64,000 nucleotides of DNA from Phyto melanocephala (lineage: Eukaryota > Arthropoda > Insecta > Diptera > Rhinophoridae), in the NCBI GenBank assembly GCA_941918925.1, contig OW799233.1, positions 139,688,223-139,752,222 on the forward strand, in the 5' to 3' direction. The notes beneath the pieces are model-generated. The model was given only the letters and a program-made list of their open reading frames with translations, searched no databases and was not told the DNA's origin. This document shows, in pieces, positions 31,623 to 44,400 of the stretch. The position numbers were made by a program, and so were the translations under genes. Position 1 is the stretch's first letter, and the number at the start of each line of letters is the position of its first letter.

Positions 31623-33549
31623 TTATATCATATGTAATTGTTCCGTGGTTTCGTTTTTTATTGTTACATATTCAATTAAATTCTTATTAAGTTTTACTAA
31701 AAGCAAATTGTTTATAGTATCTTTTGATAGCTTTGATCTCATTTTTGTTAATATTATTGAGAGAGCACTAAAAGCTCTTTCGACAGAAACTTGTGTTGCC
31801 GGGACAGACAACACTACATCTAACAATGAGCCTATTTCTGCATCTGCTAGTTTTGTGTTTTTCCAATACTCCAAAATATTTGTTTCAAAAGGAACTCTTT
31901 CTCCGTTGCATAAATTTTCTAATTTTTGTTTCGCTGTTCGATCCGTAGGCGGAGTTTGTTCAATAAGCAAATTCATTTCAGCTTCTAATAAAGCAAATTT
32001 TTCAGAACTTGAGGGTTGACAGTTGTTCTTAATCAAACCGTTTTGAATGTCTGTATTTTGACCTGCCAAACGTTTAATAATTTCTTGAGTTTTTAGCAGA
32101 TGACTCTGAAAGAGAAACAAGCATTTAATGATGTTTTCTCGAATTTAATTATTCTATAAAACATGTTTAAGAGTAAATACCTATGTAATTTTTAATATAT
32201 AACGACTTACTTACCACTGCGATTTTTTTTTGTTCTTCTGATAAAAATGGTGTAAGGGTGAAATTAAATCGGGGATCTAAATAAATTGCTGAAATAAACG
32301 CCTCATTTACTAACAGGTTTTGTTTTCTTCTGTTCATAGAATTTAATAAGTTTTTGGCGTAAATATTTTCATTCGCCGTCTGTTTGAGTTGAACTTCACA
32401 ACATAACCAATCTCTGAAGAAATCACCGATTATATATTGTTCGAGTTGGAATTTATTAGTGCACTCCGATAAAGGCATAAAGGCCTTTATAAACTTGTTT
32501 ATAAAATTCCAATCTAATTCAAAAGTGTTTATATTATTAGTACTTTCAATATATTCTTTTAAATTCTCTAGCGATTTTATCATTTTATATGTAGAATTCC
32601 ACCTCGTAGTATTATCAAGTTAAGGCATTTGTTAGTTGGCTGAATTATTATTCCGAACTATATTTCTTATTTCTTTTGATATTTTACGGCATTCATCTAT
32701 TTCTGGCTGAACAGTTTTTAAAACATCATGAGCAGCTAGTTGAATCGTATGCGCAGCACATCTAACAACTGCCATAACGGAGGAAAGAGACGAATGAATT
32801 TCATCGAAGTTTTTGTCATTATCATCATTTTCTTGCGCCAATACCTCCTCCTGTAGTTCTTGTAATAATTTTGACGTTTTAATAACATTCGCTCCATTGT
32901 CAGAAGTACAAGCGTAAATCTGAGAGATGTCAATTTTAAACTCATTTAAAGAATTTATTATTTCTTGCTTTAGGAACTGAGCTGTATGTCGTTTTTTCAA
33001 CTGAATCATGCCAATGGTATGAATTATAATTTTTGAGTCTTTGATATATTGTATATTAATACCCAGTATACTTTTTTCCATACGCGTAGCAACATCAATT
33101 TTTAAGCAGATTAATTTTTTGTTGATAGATTTTGAAATGTTTAGCTTTATTTCATTTGCAACACTGTTCATTATACACACAATATTTTTAGAGGATAAAT
33201 TTGTTCCGTGAATATCTTCATAAGGTCGCAAAATTTTTTTAAAATATTCTTTATCGTCGAATATTCTAAATGGAAAATTTTTGACTGTTACTAAACCAAC
33301 ACAACATAATAAAAATTCATTTTTTTCTAACGAAATTTTTGCATTTTTAATTCGTTTATTTACTGATAAATCCTGTAAGCAGCTATCAGTGTGTTGTATT
33401 TTAATATTATGCATGACCTCGTAATGGCGTTTTATATTTCCAGATATCCGTCCTTTAAGCATTTTTTTACAAATAATACATTTCGATGTATTATTTTCCT
33501 TATCAAATACAACATATTTTTCTAGTTCAAATTCTCTTTTGCGACCCAT
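31623..33549 (-). pseudogene. hAT transposase gene, nearly intact, two nonsense codons
   Basis: The start at 33549 (MGRKREFELEKY) is followed by a BED zinc finger (CIIC ... HYEVMH). Then come conserved hAT blocks: LICLKIDVATR with a catalytic-type Asp, YACTSDNGANVIK with the second, and RCAAHTIQLA, the CxxH motif. Two in-frame TAA codons at about 32632 and 32620 break the frame. Right after them comes TTRWNSTYKMI, the hallmark TRWNST motif, in the same frame. The first coding block ends at IAV (32215), and a 109-bp intron follows. The C-terminal block carries YWKNTKLADAEIG, VPATQVSVERAFSA and the hAT dimerisation region through LLLVKLNKNLIEYV, and stops at 31623. Together this is about the full length of a compact hAT transposase. 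Terminal repeats and the 8-bp duplication were not resolved. Confidence 0.85.
32106..32214 (-). other. Predicted intron of the hAT transposase
   Basis: The donor GTGGTAAGTAAG (intron from 32214) is near-consensus. The acceptor lies in TTGTTTCTCTTTCAG (ending 32106), preceded by a pyrimidine-rich tract. Removing the 109 bp joins IAV to SHLLKTQEII in frame (phase 0), which supports the call. The intron itself has in-frame stops. Confidence 0.8.
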
Positions 33550-34789
33550 TCTCTACTAAACTCATACAAACAATAAACTGAAGGAATTTTTCATGGCTGA
33601 TATATTTTGAAGATACGATCAAACTACTTGTCAAGCCTTTCGTAGTATTTGTAAAAATGTGTTTGTATGTAATATACCGTCGCATTGTTGTGTCTCTTTT
33701 TATATCAATCATTATCGGTGTAACACATACAATCACATTTTTTACAAAGCCTATCACAATGCTTTCTAAGTTGCTTGAAGCATTAAATAACAGCAGGTTG
33801 GCGACTTAAATCTGTCCAAATTGAAATACATACGATGTTTGACGCCATCATAGCTGCACGGATACATTTGGCGGTGGCGCCTATATAATTTTGAATATAC
33901 ATGTTTTTATAACAAAAACTTTTAGGGATAAAAAAGAACGAAAATTGTATGTACATTTATTTATAAAACTAATCTACTATTCAAGTAAAAATTCCACAAA
34001 TATAATAGAAAAAATCAGATAAATCAGATTCATAGTTTTTGTTTTATTATACCTAAGCCCTATTTGTATTTTTAGTTGATCACTTAATATTTTACATGCA
34101 TAGATTCATACGTACATACATGCATAAAATATATTAACTAAAAATTATAATATATATTCTTTAATTCCTAAAATGGTAAAATTGTTCCCATTAACACAAC
34201 AAAAATGATAAACTACAATGGCAACGCTGCTAACTTTTCTTCAAGGAAAATAAAAATTGTATTTGTGAATCGATTTTTTAATTTTTCGATTATGTTCTTT
34301 GAATGAATGATTCATGTAAGGAATTTTATATTTAAATTGTGGTGAGAAATTTATTTTCAATTTTTTTAAAATATCATTTGTCTCGCAACTTTTATTTTTA
34401 AAATTCGGAAAACAAAACAAATTATTCGTCACAATGTGGAAAATTTAATTCATTCAAATTAATATCATTCATGATTAATATCTATTCGATTGATTTGCGT
34501 ACTATGGTAATGATGTTCGTGTGACGCACAGTGGATAAACTTCTTAATTTGAGCAAATAAACATAAAACATTTAAGAGCTACGAAAACAAGAATCCACAC
34601 AATTTATTCCATAATGTAAATATTTTTATTTTGTATATTAAAATTTATTATTCTTAGCAATAAATTAAATTAATAAACATTTATACCCCATAGTGTCTTT
34701 TGGTCAATGATGTATATAAGTATGCAGCAGCGACCGCTTGCCTTTATTGCTTTTAACTGAATTTTTTTTGCATTACAAAGTATAAAGCT
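33550..34789. other. hAT 5' flank and spacer, no gene seen
   Basis: The first ~300 bases are probably the hAT element's untranslated 5' region and terminal sequence. The rest is AT-rich without a supported feature. The open frame at 34241-34432 (minus) has no motif. Confidence 0.45.
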
Positions 34790-34990
34790 CTTTCAAAATT
34801 TAACATCCCCAATATTTTCTGTTCGAGTTCTATCGTGCCTTCAACAGACGGATGAGAATTATTAGGTTGACTTAAAATAAACCAGGACTCAGAAAATTAA
34901 TACTTGTAAGGTTATTAAATGAATATTTCGATGTTTTACAAACAGAATAACAAAATAAATATCGCCATTTTTTTTGGTGGTTATAAAAAG
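34790..34990 (+). mobile_element. Degraded mini-me-like 3'-end fragment
   Basis: TTCTATCGTGCCTTCAACAG, ACGGATGAG (the GTCY position, contracted), AATATTTCGATGTTTTACAA and a degraded CCATTTTTTTTGGTGG hairpin before TTATAAAAA follow the order of the family's last ~200 bp. The 5' portion is not recognisable. Confidence 0.6.
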
Positions 34991-36692
34991 CATCGTAATG
35001 ACGTGTTAAGGGTTTCGGAAAATAGCAGATGTGTGTATATATATCTTTTGTGTAGTTTTTTTTTATACAAAAACTAATAGTTTATAAATAATTTTAGAAA
35101 AGGTTTTAATCTTATTCTGTAAAGTAATAATTATTTGAGTAAGGGCCTTTCTACTTGTTACCATCGGTATTATTTGAAGGTTTTTTTAAGATTGTTAAAG
35201 CAGTAAATAGATAAGATTTACAAACGGAACATATAATAATAAATAAATCTGTACGTATTGGGCACAACCTCTATAAATACTTGAATAATAATTTAATATA
35301 AATTTAAATAATAAAAATTATATTGAGTCTGAGAAAATGTTGTATCCTGCTGTGTATCTTTATTTAAATATAAATAAATAGTATTTAACCCTCACGATAT
35401 ATCTTTCATGGATAAAAATAAAAGCGTGTCGCACATTTCCGTTTTTATTATTTTTATGAGTTTTGTTTTATCATATCCTTAGTGTCGCAATAGTTGTCGT
35501 GCCCGAGAAAGAGAGGGAGTGCAAAACGTATTGACAGCAATTTATGACATTAAAGAAAATGTTAAATGGCAATAATTTGTCGCGACAAAATACAAACTAA
35601 ACTAATCAATGCTAGCTAAATGCTCATTCAGGCGTCTCGGTTGAGTGGGTCACAAGCTGGGTGGCCGATTAGCTGTGATATCTATCTATTAAATTATCTC
35701 TGTTCTTTTACAAACAATGATTTTTTACTTTTTTGCTTTTCTTTAAATGAGAGAACAATCAATGAAAAACATTACCTTAATTTGTCAATGAATACGTATA
35801 AAGAATGTAACACCATTTACAATTTAACAACAATCAAAAGAAAAAAAAAAATTGGCCATAAAAATGCGTGGTGTTAACATGAGTTTGACTGAAAAGACAG
35901 ACTCGTGAAATAGTGAAATGAAAAAAATAAATAAAATAAAAACCATACAAAACTTAGTGGTTAATAGACATTTACCACGATATCAAAAAATGGCAACGAG
36001 CTAATGTTGGTTTGGTTGTAGTAATTCGTGTTAAAGAAATTAAATGAACATGAACATTGCTAAATTGACTTGATGAAAGTGGGTATTTAAGGTGTTTGTT
36101 TAGTTTTATTTTATTTGTTTTTATTTAGTTTTTCTCTCTCTAAGGGAGGGAGTCAGCTAGTTAAAAAGGACCACCAAGCAACAGCACAGGAATATTTGCA
36201 CCCGGTTACTTAGTTGCGGCAACATAAGTTGATCATAATTTACACGCACTACATATTTAATGATTACAGTGACACAAATTTATAGCTGCTGAAATATGTT
36301 TTATATTTTTCGTAGTTAAATTTTTCACGAATTTTTTATGGCAGAGTTTTACTTTTATATATGGCTGATTACTGCCAATAAATGTTCATTTTGGAAATAA
36401 ATTTAATTTTATTTATACACGCCCTATATGTTTCCATATATATTGTTAAATTTCGTTAAATTGTCTATCATAGTCTTGTGTACTGTTTTGTGAATTTGTA
36501 CAATATTTGTTTAACAATAAATTTAATTATATTATTTATGATTTTCATTGGAATTTGTAAATATATTTTATTTACGTAGTTAGATTGGAAATTACTAGAC
36601 GTAATGCAGATATGTTTTTTTTTTTAAATAAATAAAGCACATGAAACCACATCAAGGTTCCATTTAATAGTTCTTTTAATTATATCTTTGCC
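34991..36692. other. No gene seen
   Basis: AT-rich spacer. Two patches of balanced composition (about 35625-35690 and 36150-36230) have no recognisable coding or RNA structure. The open frame at 35620-35877 begins in the first patch, but its downstream part is low complexity. Confidence 0.45.
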
Positions 36693-39392
36693 TTTTTATA
36701 CCCGCCACCAAAAAAATGGTGGGGGTATATTCATTTTGTCATTCCGTTTGTAACACATCGAAATATCCATTTTAGACCCCATAAAGTATATATATTCTGA
36801 ATCGGGGTTTGATTTTATGACGATCTAGCTATGTCCGTCCGTCTGTCCGTCTGTCTGTCCGTCTGTTGAAAGCACGATAGAGGTCGCACCGAAAAAGCTA
36901 GGGGGCTCAAATTTTGCCAGAATCTTTCTTATAGACAAGGTTTGTTTGGTATTGAAAATGGGCTAAATCGGAATATTAGGAAGCGAGTTATAGCTCGAAA
37001 AGCAAGAGTAGGTCGAAAAAACCGTGTCCTGCTAACATCGAATAAAATGGAATTGTGTCCAAACGGATAAACGTGGACTCATGAAACTTCGAATATATAT
37101 TTCCTGGGTAAAGACAATATTTTCCCCCGAAAATTGTCTAAATCCATGCATTAGGAGAGGAGTTATCGATCAAAATGTACGAAAATTTATACCGCACAGT
37201 GTATTTTTCGGTATATTTAAAAACAAAAACGTCATAAAAGCAACAAAATTGGATGTACGACTCTGAAATTTTGCACACTTTGTTTTTTGGTGACTCGCTT
37301 TCTTGTAACGGCAAATCAATGTGCCACGCCCACTTTTACGCCCACCTCCCATATAACGTTTTAACTAAAATTCATATAATTTCTCTATTAATAAATATTT
37401 GGAATAATAAAGGCCTATATTGAAACTCCTCAGTTGTGCTCATTCGCAAAAATAACTTTGACACGCCTACTATAACGCCCACTTTTCACGTTATCTACCG
37501 TCAATGAAATTTAAAAGCTCATAAAACCGCTAAAATTAGAGGTATGATGATAAATTTTGCTACGTCTATCCCCCTAGGAAATTTCATTACTATGCCAAAA
37601 AATTAAGGTGCCACGCCCACTTTTACGCCCACTTCCCACATAACGTTTTACCTAAAATTCATATAATTTCTCTATTAATAAAGATTTTGGAATAATAAAG
37701 GACTATATTGAAACACCTAAGTTGTACTCATTAGCAAAAACAACTTTGACACGCCTACTATAACGCCCACTTTCACTTTTGAATTGTGGCCAGACGCATA
37801 AACGTAGCCATGAAATTTCGAATATATATTTATCGAGTCAAAAGAATATTTTTCCCTGAAAATCGCTTAAATCTATGAATTAGGAAAAGAGTTATAGATA
37901 AAATGTACGAAAATTTATACCGCACAGTGTATATTTCAAATTTAAATCGTAATAAAACTGACAAAACTATATGTACGATTCTGAAATTTTGCAAACATGG
38001 CTTTTTGGTCAAAGTCTTCGCTATAACGGAAAATAGATGTGCCACGCACACTTTTTTCCTTAAATTTTTATAAAAATATATTAGTCATATATATTAGCAT
38101 TTATTCATCTTACACTGCACCATTTATTGTACTGTAGGTAAATATAAGATAAAGATGATAAGATAGATGACTCTACTAGCAACTACTAGATGGCATGCTA
38201 ACAACTTATGCTTATGTTCTCCTGAAGTTATGCTCTATTAAAAATGGGAATTTAGGAAAATTTTGACTTAAGTAAAAAAAAAATTATCTCTAAACATTAT
38301 AAACAATTTTTTTTCATGTACTAATAGCTAACAAATTTTAAAATTATACAAAACTTATTTCGTTTGAAAATCTTTTAAAAGCAAAATGTTATAGAAAAAT
38401 GCAGAGAATGTATATTTTAAATCAGCCTGTGGCCCTTAAAATTTAACCTTAAATTCACTTTCTTCCTCTTAAATTCATGTAAATTCTCTATGAATAAAGA
38501 TTTTGGAATACTAAAGGACTATATTGAAATATCTAAGTTATGTTTATTAGCAGAAACTTTATTGACACGCGTATTTTAACGGCCACTTTCATTGAAAGAC
38601 TAAATTTACGAAAACATTTTACTAGCATACCGAAGTTATAATGGGTGGTTTAATTTTAAGGGACTATGTTGATTTTGAATAAAATTATTATGAAATTATT
38701 ATCATTTATTTTTATAATGATAATATTTGTATGCTTCAATTATGTACGGAACAAAATATCGGCCAAATGGCCCCCCAACCTAGGCGGCACACCACGATCC
38801 GATAGTCCGAATTTTCAATGACACTGTTGATGCTCGATTGTTGGACATGATGATGAGTCGAGGTTGCTTGCTCTTTTGACACGTTATCGTGAAAAACAGC
38901 AATGTTTCCCATTCAACGAACTAAGATGGCATTCACAGATGCTTTCACATTTCATACAGGCCTGCTTTGCAGACATTTAAATATTTTTTACAATTCTCAC
39001 GATTGTGGACGAATTCGAACGATTATGTTGACCAAAAGAATCACGAAGTGCACAAAATGCATTCTGATTTGAACGCCCATTTTTATAAAAATCTTTAATA
39101 TTTAAAAGCGTTGCTCGATTGCGTATCTTTCACGGTTCAAATTGAGTTAGTCTGAGATTGAGAAATGTCAAATGAAATACAAGAAAAAAGTTGAAGTTTA
39201 GATGTGGTTCACCTTAAACATGGGCCCTTAAAATTTAACCACCCTCTACAAAGAAAGTGATAGATATTTTATTATAAAGAGATTATTCTATAGCGATTAA
39301 CAAAATAATAAATATTGTGCTTTAAATGTACACAAAATTGGTGGTGGGTATAAAAGATTCGGCACAGCCGAATATAGTGCTCTTACTTGTTT
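36693..39392 (-). mobile_element. Mini-me/DINE-like element, composite subfamily (copy F)
   Basis: Inverted relative to copy E and collinear with it. In minus orientation the order is: 5' end (AACAAGTAAGAGCACTATA, hairpin), MITE, segment X (about 38060-38460), duplicated partial 3' module (about 37785-38055), two ~288-bp units (landmarks near 37335 and 37620), then the 3' module with a GTCY tract (36833-36865) and the hairpin TATACCCGCCACCA/TGGTGG at the left. It is about 270 bp longer than E, close to one extra unit. It is the longest copy in the window. Confidence 0.87.
38641..39246 (-). mobile_element. Mariner-derived MITE inside copy F (full length)
   Basis: Bounded by TA at 38639-38640 and 39247-39248. 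The ends are ATGGGTGGTTTAATTTTAAG and TTAAAATTTAACCACCCTC. At 606 bp it matches the copy-E MITE (608 bp) block for block: leader, helix-turn-helix, AQQLSI-type linker, transposase tail. Same orientation relative to its host element as in E. Confidence 0.82.
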
Positions 39393-39439
39393 AGTTAGAA
39401 ATTGTATTAGATTTAATTTAAAATTGAAATGAATTAGTA

Positions 39440-40399
39440 CAGGGTGTCCGCTGGGAAGGTAAACTACTTTGTTTTGCCACTATTTTGGTATATATTAGCC
39501 CTTGACAGTTCATATTTGACAGTCGTGAAGTAGAGACGTGGCTAATTTATTATGGGAATATATTCGGTAAACCAACGTATTTTAATCGATAAAACATTTT
39601 ATCAAAATCAATCATCGATTTGTGACGTTGAGAACGTCACGTGAAATTTTTTGGATAAACAAAAAATAAATCATAATGAATGACGAGACACATTTTCATT
39701 TGAATGGATATGTGAATAAACAGAATATTCAGTTCTGTGCAATTAAAAACTCTCAAATTATTCATCAGCCACCTTTGCATGAATTAAAAGTGACAGTCTG
39801 ATGTGCACTTTGGTCAGGAGGAATAATTGGACCTTTCTTCTTTAAAACTTAAAACGGCGTAACAGTAACTGTCAACGGGGAGCGATATAGTGATATAATT
39901 GAAAACCTTTCGAACGCTATAACTGCATGCTTCGGGCTAGACTAACATGTGGTTTCAACAAGACAGTGCCACATCGCATACAGCCAGGACTACAATGGAA
40001 TTACTGCAAGACCTCTTTCCACAACAAGTTATTTCAAGGAATGTTGATGTTATTTGGCCTCTACGGTCACCTGATTTGACTGATCCGGACTTCTGTTTGT
40101 GGGGATATCTGAAAAGCATGGTTTATGCAAACAAACCAGAAACTCTGAAGCAACTCAAACAGAATATTCGTGATTAAATTAATAAAATACCGCGTAAAAT
40201 GTGTGAGAATGTAATAAAAAATGTTCTAAAAAGGGCTCGCATTTGTGAGGCTAACAGATGTGGACATTTATCTGATATTGTATTTCATACATACTTGTCG
40301 ACATTAAATAAAACATTTATCAATAGAAGATCCATTATCTTTCATTAAATTAAAAATTATAAATATACAATGTATTATACCTTCCCGGTGGACACCCTG
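39440..40399 (+). mobile_element. Mariner-like element with both ends (M2)
   Basis: The terminal inverted repeats CAGGGTGTCCGCTGGGAAGG (left) and CCTTCCCGGTGGACACCCTG (right) are flanked by TA (39438-39439 and 40400-40401). At 960 bp it is shorter than a full mariner (about 1.3 kb), because the transposase lacks its linker region. It lies 47 bp from the end of copy F. Confidence 0.85.
39565..40310 (+). pseudogene. Transposase remnant of M2
   Basis: A short N-terminal piece (VNQRILIDKTFYQNQSSICD, from about 39569) is the first helix-turn-helix. After a gap the reading resumes at 39676 with MNDETHFHLNGYVNKQN, which contains the first catalytic Asp. Stops occur in VTV*CALWSGGIIGPFFF and after FKT. 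A frameshift precedes MWFQQDSATSHTARTT (39947), which has the second Asp, followed by RSPDLTDPDFCLWGYLKS with the third. Thirty-six residues separate the second and third Asp. One stop (40178) lies before the tail (PRKMCENVIKNV, RCGHLSDIVFHTYL). The linker between the helix-turn-helix and the first Asp is missing. Confidence 0.8.
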
Positions 40400-40401
40400 T
40401 A

Positions 40402-40970
40402 GTTAGCATGATAGCATCTTGAATTGTTATTCTCTACTTCTGTGTGTGAATTGAACTTTTCAAAATGATTTAGTATTTCGAGAAGTGCAAGATGTAAATA
40501 CCATCATCTTATTAAAAAAGACGGTTTTACGATACTGAAGCATGCAGAGTTTTTATACGATTTCAATATATGCTGGGGAATAATGAAAAAATCTGTAAAT
40601 TTTAAAAGTTGCAAAATCAAAACTTAACGCATAAATAATTTTAAACTCTATGATTTATGCATAACGAACATGTGTAAAAACTTAAATCGTAATTTAGTTT
40701 AAACATTAAGCTGATAGATTCCCTGTCTTTTTTTATATGCATATAATCTTCAAGCCTGTAGTGATCCAAAGCCTCAACCTATATTTTTCGTGCTTCACAT
40801 AACGCTTCATTTGACAATCCTATGCGAGCTAGATGAGAATAAACTTCGATTTCTCAAGATTTAGGTTATTAATGGGAACATCTATGGATTTAAATTTGTA
40901 GCAGCGGTTATTTTGAATCTTGTATACTAATGCCATATTATTTTGTGAAAAGTTTTAATATATTATCTGC
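40402..40970. other. No gene seen
   Basis: AT-rich spacer between two mariner remnants. Nothing supported. Confidence 0.45.
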
Positions 40971-40979
40971 GTTGAACGA

Positions 40980-41440
40980 AATGAATCGGTTTACGATTGA
41001 ACAATGTTGTGGTTTATTGGAAATTAATTTCCGAATCAAAAACAATTGGTCAAAAATTGGAAAAATCATGTTTTCGAATGAAGCTCACATTCATCTTGTT
41101 GGGTACGTTAATAATCAAAATTGCCATATTTGGAACACAGAAATCCAAAACAAGGTCTTACAGAAGCCAATGCACTCATTATGAGTGACTGTTTGGGTGG
41201 AGGGGACCCATATTTCTTTGATGAGGACGGCCATTCATAGTATTAATGTGAACGATGTATGGTTTCAACAGGATGGTGCAACTTGCCACATATCTTAAGC
41301 TGCAAACAATATATTACGTACAACATTTGATGACCGCTTAATTAGACAGAATGGTGATGTAATTGACTGAAAAGAAGTTACGATTTGACACCGCTGGTCT
41401 ATCTTAAATGGGCGCCATTGAAATCAATTGTTATGCTGAA
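40980..41440 (+). pseudogene. Mariner-like transposase fossil (M3)
   Basis: The start at 40981 (MNRFTIEQ, then a decayed helix-turn-helix) runs directly to NNWSKIGKIMFSNEAHIHLV and GYVNNQNCHIW. The usual FSDEAHF motif reads FSNEAHI, so the first catalytic Asp is Asn. After a stop (41182) the reading continues in pieces: VNDVWFQQDGATCHIS with the second Asp, a stop, then FDDRLIRQNGDVID and a damaged third-Asp block. The C-terminus is unrecognisable. The helix-turn-helix-to-core linker is missing, as in M1, M2 and M4. No terminal repeats were found. Confidence 0.72.
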
Positions 41441-44400
41441 TATAAATATTAAATAAATACATATTTTCAAAAAAGAAAGAGATTTCTGTCAGTTGAACAA
41501 AAAAATTAAAAAAATAAAAAATATTCTAAACGAAATTTTCTTAAAAATTTAATTTAAAAAATAAATTTACTATAATTGTTACTCAAGGAGCGGAATGATA
41601 AAACGATTAATATTCGAAGAACGATGCAAAATGTCACGTTTGTTCTCAACTTAATAAAGGAGAAATTTATGCTCTGATTTCTTGATTTCTATTCATTCTA
41701 CATGTTGTTTTTATCCACTATCTGTTAAAGTTTTCAGAAGAAATTATGCCAACTCTGATTCCTTTTTAAACACTTGTACTGAATTTAATAAATTTTATCA
41801 ATATGTTGATTTTTCTTTAAACGTTAATATTGTGAAGTCTAAAATAATTTTTATCTTGAATAACTGTCTAAAAGTCTGTAACGATCTCGAATGAATAAAT
41901 TAATATTTATTTTATTGTAATACTATGTTCACACAGGCACCTTATTTGTCAATTTATAATATTGTCGCAATTAAAGGCCTTATTGAGCTCAATTTGCCAT
42001 ACTAAAAATTATTTTTAAATTGAGCAATATATACTTAATTGTTTCAATTATTGTCTAAAACTCGAAATACAACTCTTGAAAAGTATATTCAGTGAGAAGA
42101 AAATTCTATAGGTGGCATTTCTAATGTCAAACAAATAAATATACAAAAAATAAAAATTAAGAAAATGAAAAATTTTTTAAGAAAATGAAAAATTTTTTAA
42201 GAAAATTTTAAAAAAATGTTTGAATACATTCAAATACATACATAAAAGTATATATATGTATAAATATAATTGTAAATATATTTTATCAACAGGAAAAACA
42301 CTGAAAAGATTTGATTTGGTATAAATACATCGTATTTTTACAGCTATCAAATGCTAATGGAGTAAAATAAATTGAGTATGTCTGAACACTTATTTTAATT
42401 GCTCAATCAACACAAAATTGAAACATTTAAAAATATCTGTCTGAACAGGGTATAAGGTAAGTTAGTTGAATTTCTTCACTCCGCCTGATCAAGCCATTCT
42501 ACCGTTGATTATTCCTTTATATTTAGGTCGTTGATGCTAAAATTTATTTTTGAATTCCGGCTTTTGATATGGTATAGTATGAGTATGTGTGTGGAATCTA
42601 ACTTCTTATCATTAATTTTTATATATACTAAAAATCTTTATTAAAAATAATTACAAATCAAAAGAATTTATTTTACTAACACAATAATGTTTCAATTTTG
42701 TAAATCCCGAGTCTTAAATATAAACATGATTAAATTAATTAAAACCATTTTTAAAAATTATGGAAATTTTAATTAAGTTTTTAATACCTTATTTTTCCTC
42801 AATATTTTTTTAATTAAAAGTTTTAATTTTCATTAATTTAAAAATATCATTTTGATGACTGCAGCAAAATTAAACAATTATTAAATTAATAATATTCATT
42901 TCGTAATTGAAATTCATATTTATTTTGTTCTGTGTACATAAAGCTAACAAGAGAGAAAACAAGACAAGAAAACAAGAGAGAGACAATAGAATTCGAATAT
43001 CGAAGAAATAGTTAGAACTTTTTTAACTAAAAGGATGATGTATGTATCTTTTCTTAATTCATAATTTGATTTTAGATTATAAATCTTTGCACTACGAGGA
43101 TTCATATCACGGTTGTAAAACTATAATCATATAAATTTAAACACATACATAGCTGATGTGCCGACATGTCATACATATTTATATAGAGCAATGTCTATAA
43201 GCACTTATCAGTTGCTATACTAAACGAATTAATATGTAGACACACAATTCAATAAATCGGTATCTATTTAGTTTGTTCATATTTATATAATATATCTACA
43301 TATATATTAAAGCAATAACTTTTAGTGTGCTAACAACTGTGACAGCTATAAAATTGCCATAAATTGAATTGCTATTTATACAATTCGTTAAAAAATATTT
43401 ATAAATGTTGTCACACAACTTGTCATTTCTCAGGTGTAACATATAAAAACGGACATAAAAATTATATATAACTATTTCACATTTATGAAAAGAAAAAAAA
43501 TAATTTTTAGTTTATTGCGTAACTTCTAACGTTTCACATTTAATGCTATTTGTAAACCGTATGTAACTAGAGCAAACGGCAGTATAATGATATTAATTTT
43601 TTTTTCCAAGATAATTATAAGGTTTTACGCAAAAAGGCTTGTTATTTTGTATATTTTTTGCGTTCAAAGGGTGGGGCTTTAATTTAGCTATTTGATAATA
43701 AAAAACATTAGTGCGTTTGTTTTATATTTCATTTCATTTTATTTTTTATTTTTTTTTAGAAAATAATTAGACAAATTGACATGGGAGAATTTAGGTTAAA
43801 GGGTAATTAACTGTTGAATAAGGAAAAAGTCCAAATGATGTTTGTATGTGTGCGTGTTTTACTGTTTATTATTATTTTTTAAATGTTTATAGAGTTGCAT
43901 ATATATCCTGTTTTTTAGGCTTAAACTGCCATGGTGTTATCAGATCTATTTGTGCTTAGATAGTTTATCATTTTATCAACAATAAAAAAACTTATGCCAT
44001 AATAACACTTTCAAGACGTGATCCAAAAGCTAGTAAATATTACCATACATTTGTTTAATATTGTCACTACGTAAAAGCGTTAATAAATTTATTATTTTCT
44101 AAGTCTTATGGGCCGCTAACATCTTTACTCGTTCAATTCTTAACTAATTCGACTACAATAAATCTAGCAGCAACATGTGAGCGGTTTGTTTCTTTCTGTT
44201 TTTATTATATTAGTTCTGATATTCACGACTTTTTCACTGCAGCATTTTTAGCTATATCGACTTTATTTACAACACAAACCGGTTATTCCTGCAATTCGCT
44301 GTAAAAAATAAACTAATGTATGTTCACTCTAAAAACGAATTCTCCTCAATTCCATATAGAAATTAAACGAAATGGGCATTGACATTAGTGCTATGTATAT

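Noticed and set aside
31585..32019. A 144-codon open frame on the plus strand
   Set aside because: It overlaps the hAT transposase C-terminal exon on the opposite strand, where canonical hAT motifs are present. It is a shadow.
33527..33757. A 76-codon frame upstream of the hAT start
   Set aside because: It overlaps the hAT start codon in another frame and has no motif; it is better read as 5' untranslated sequence.
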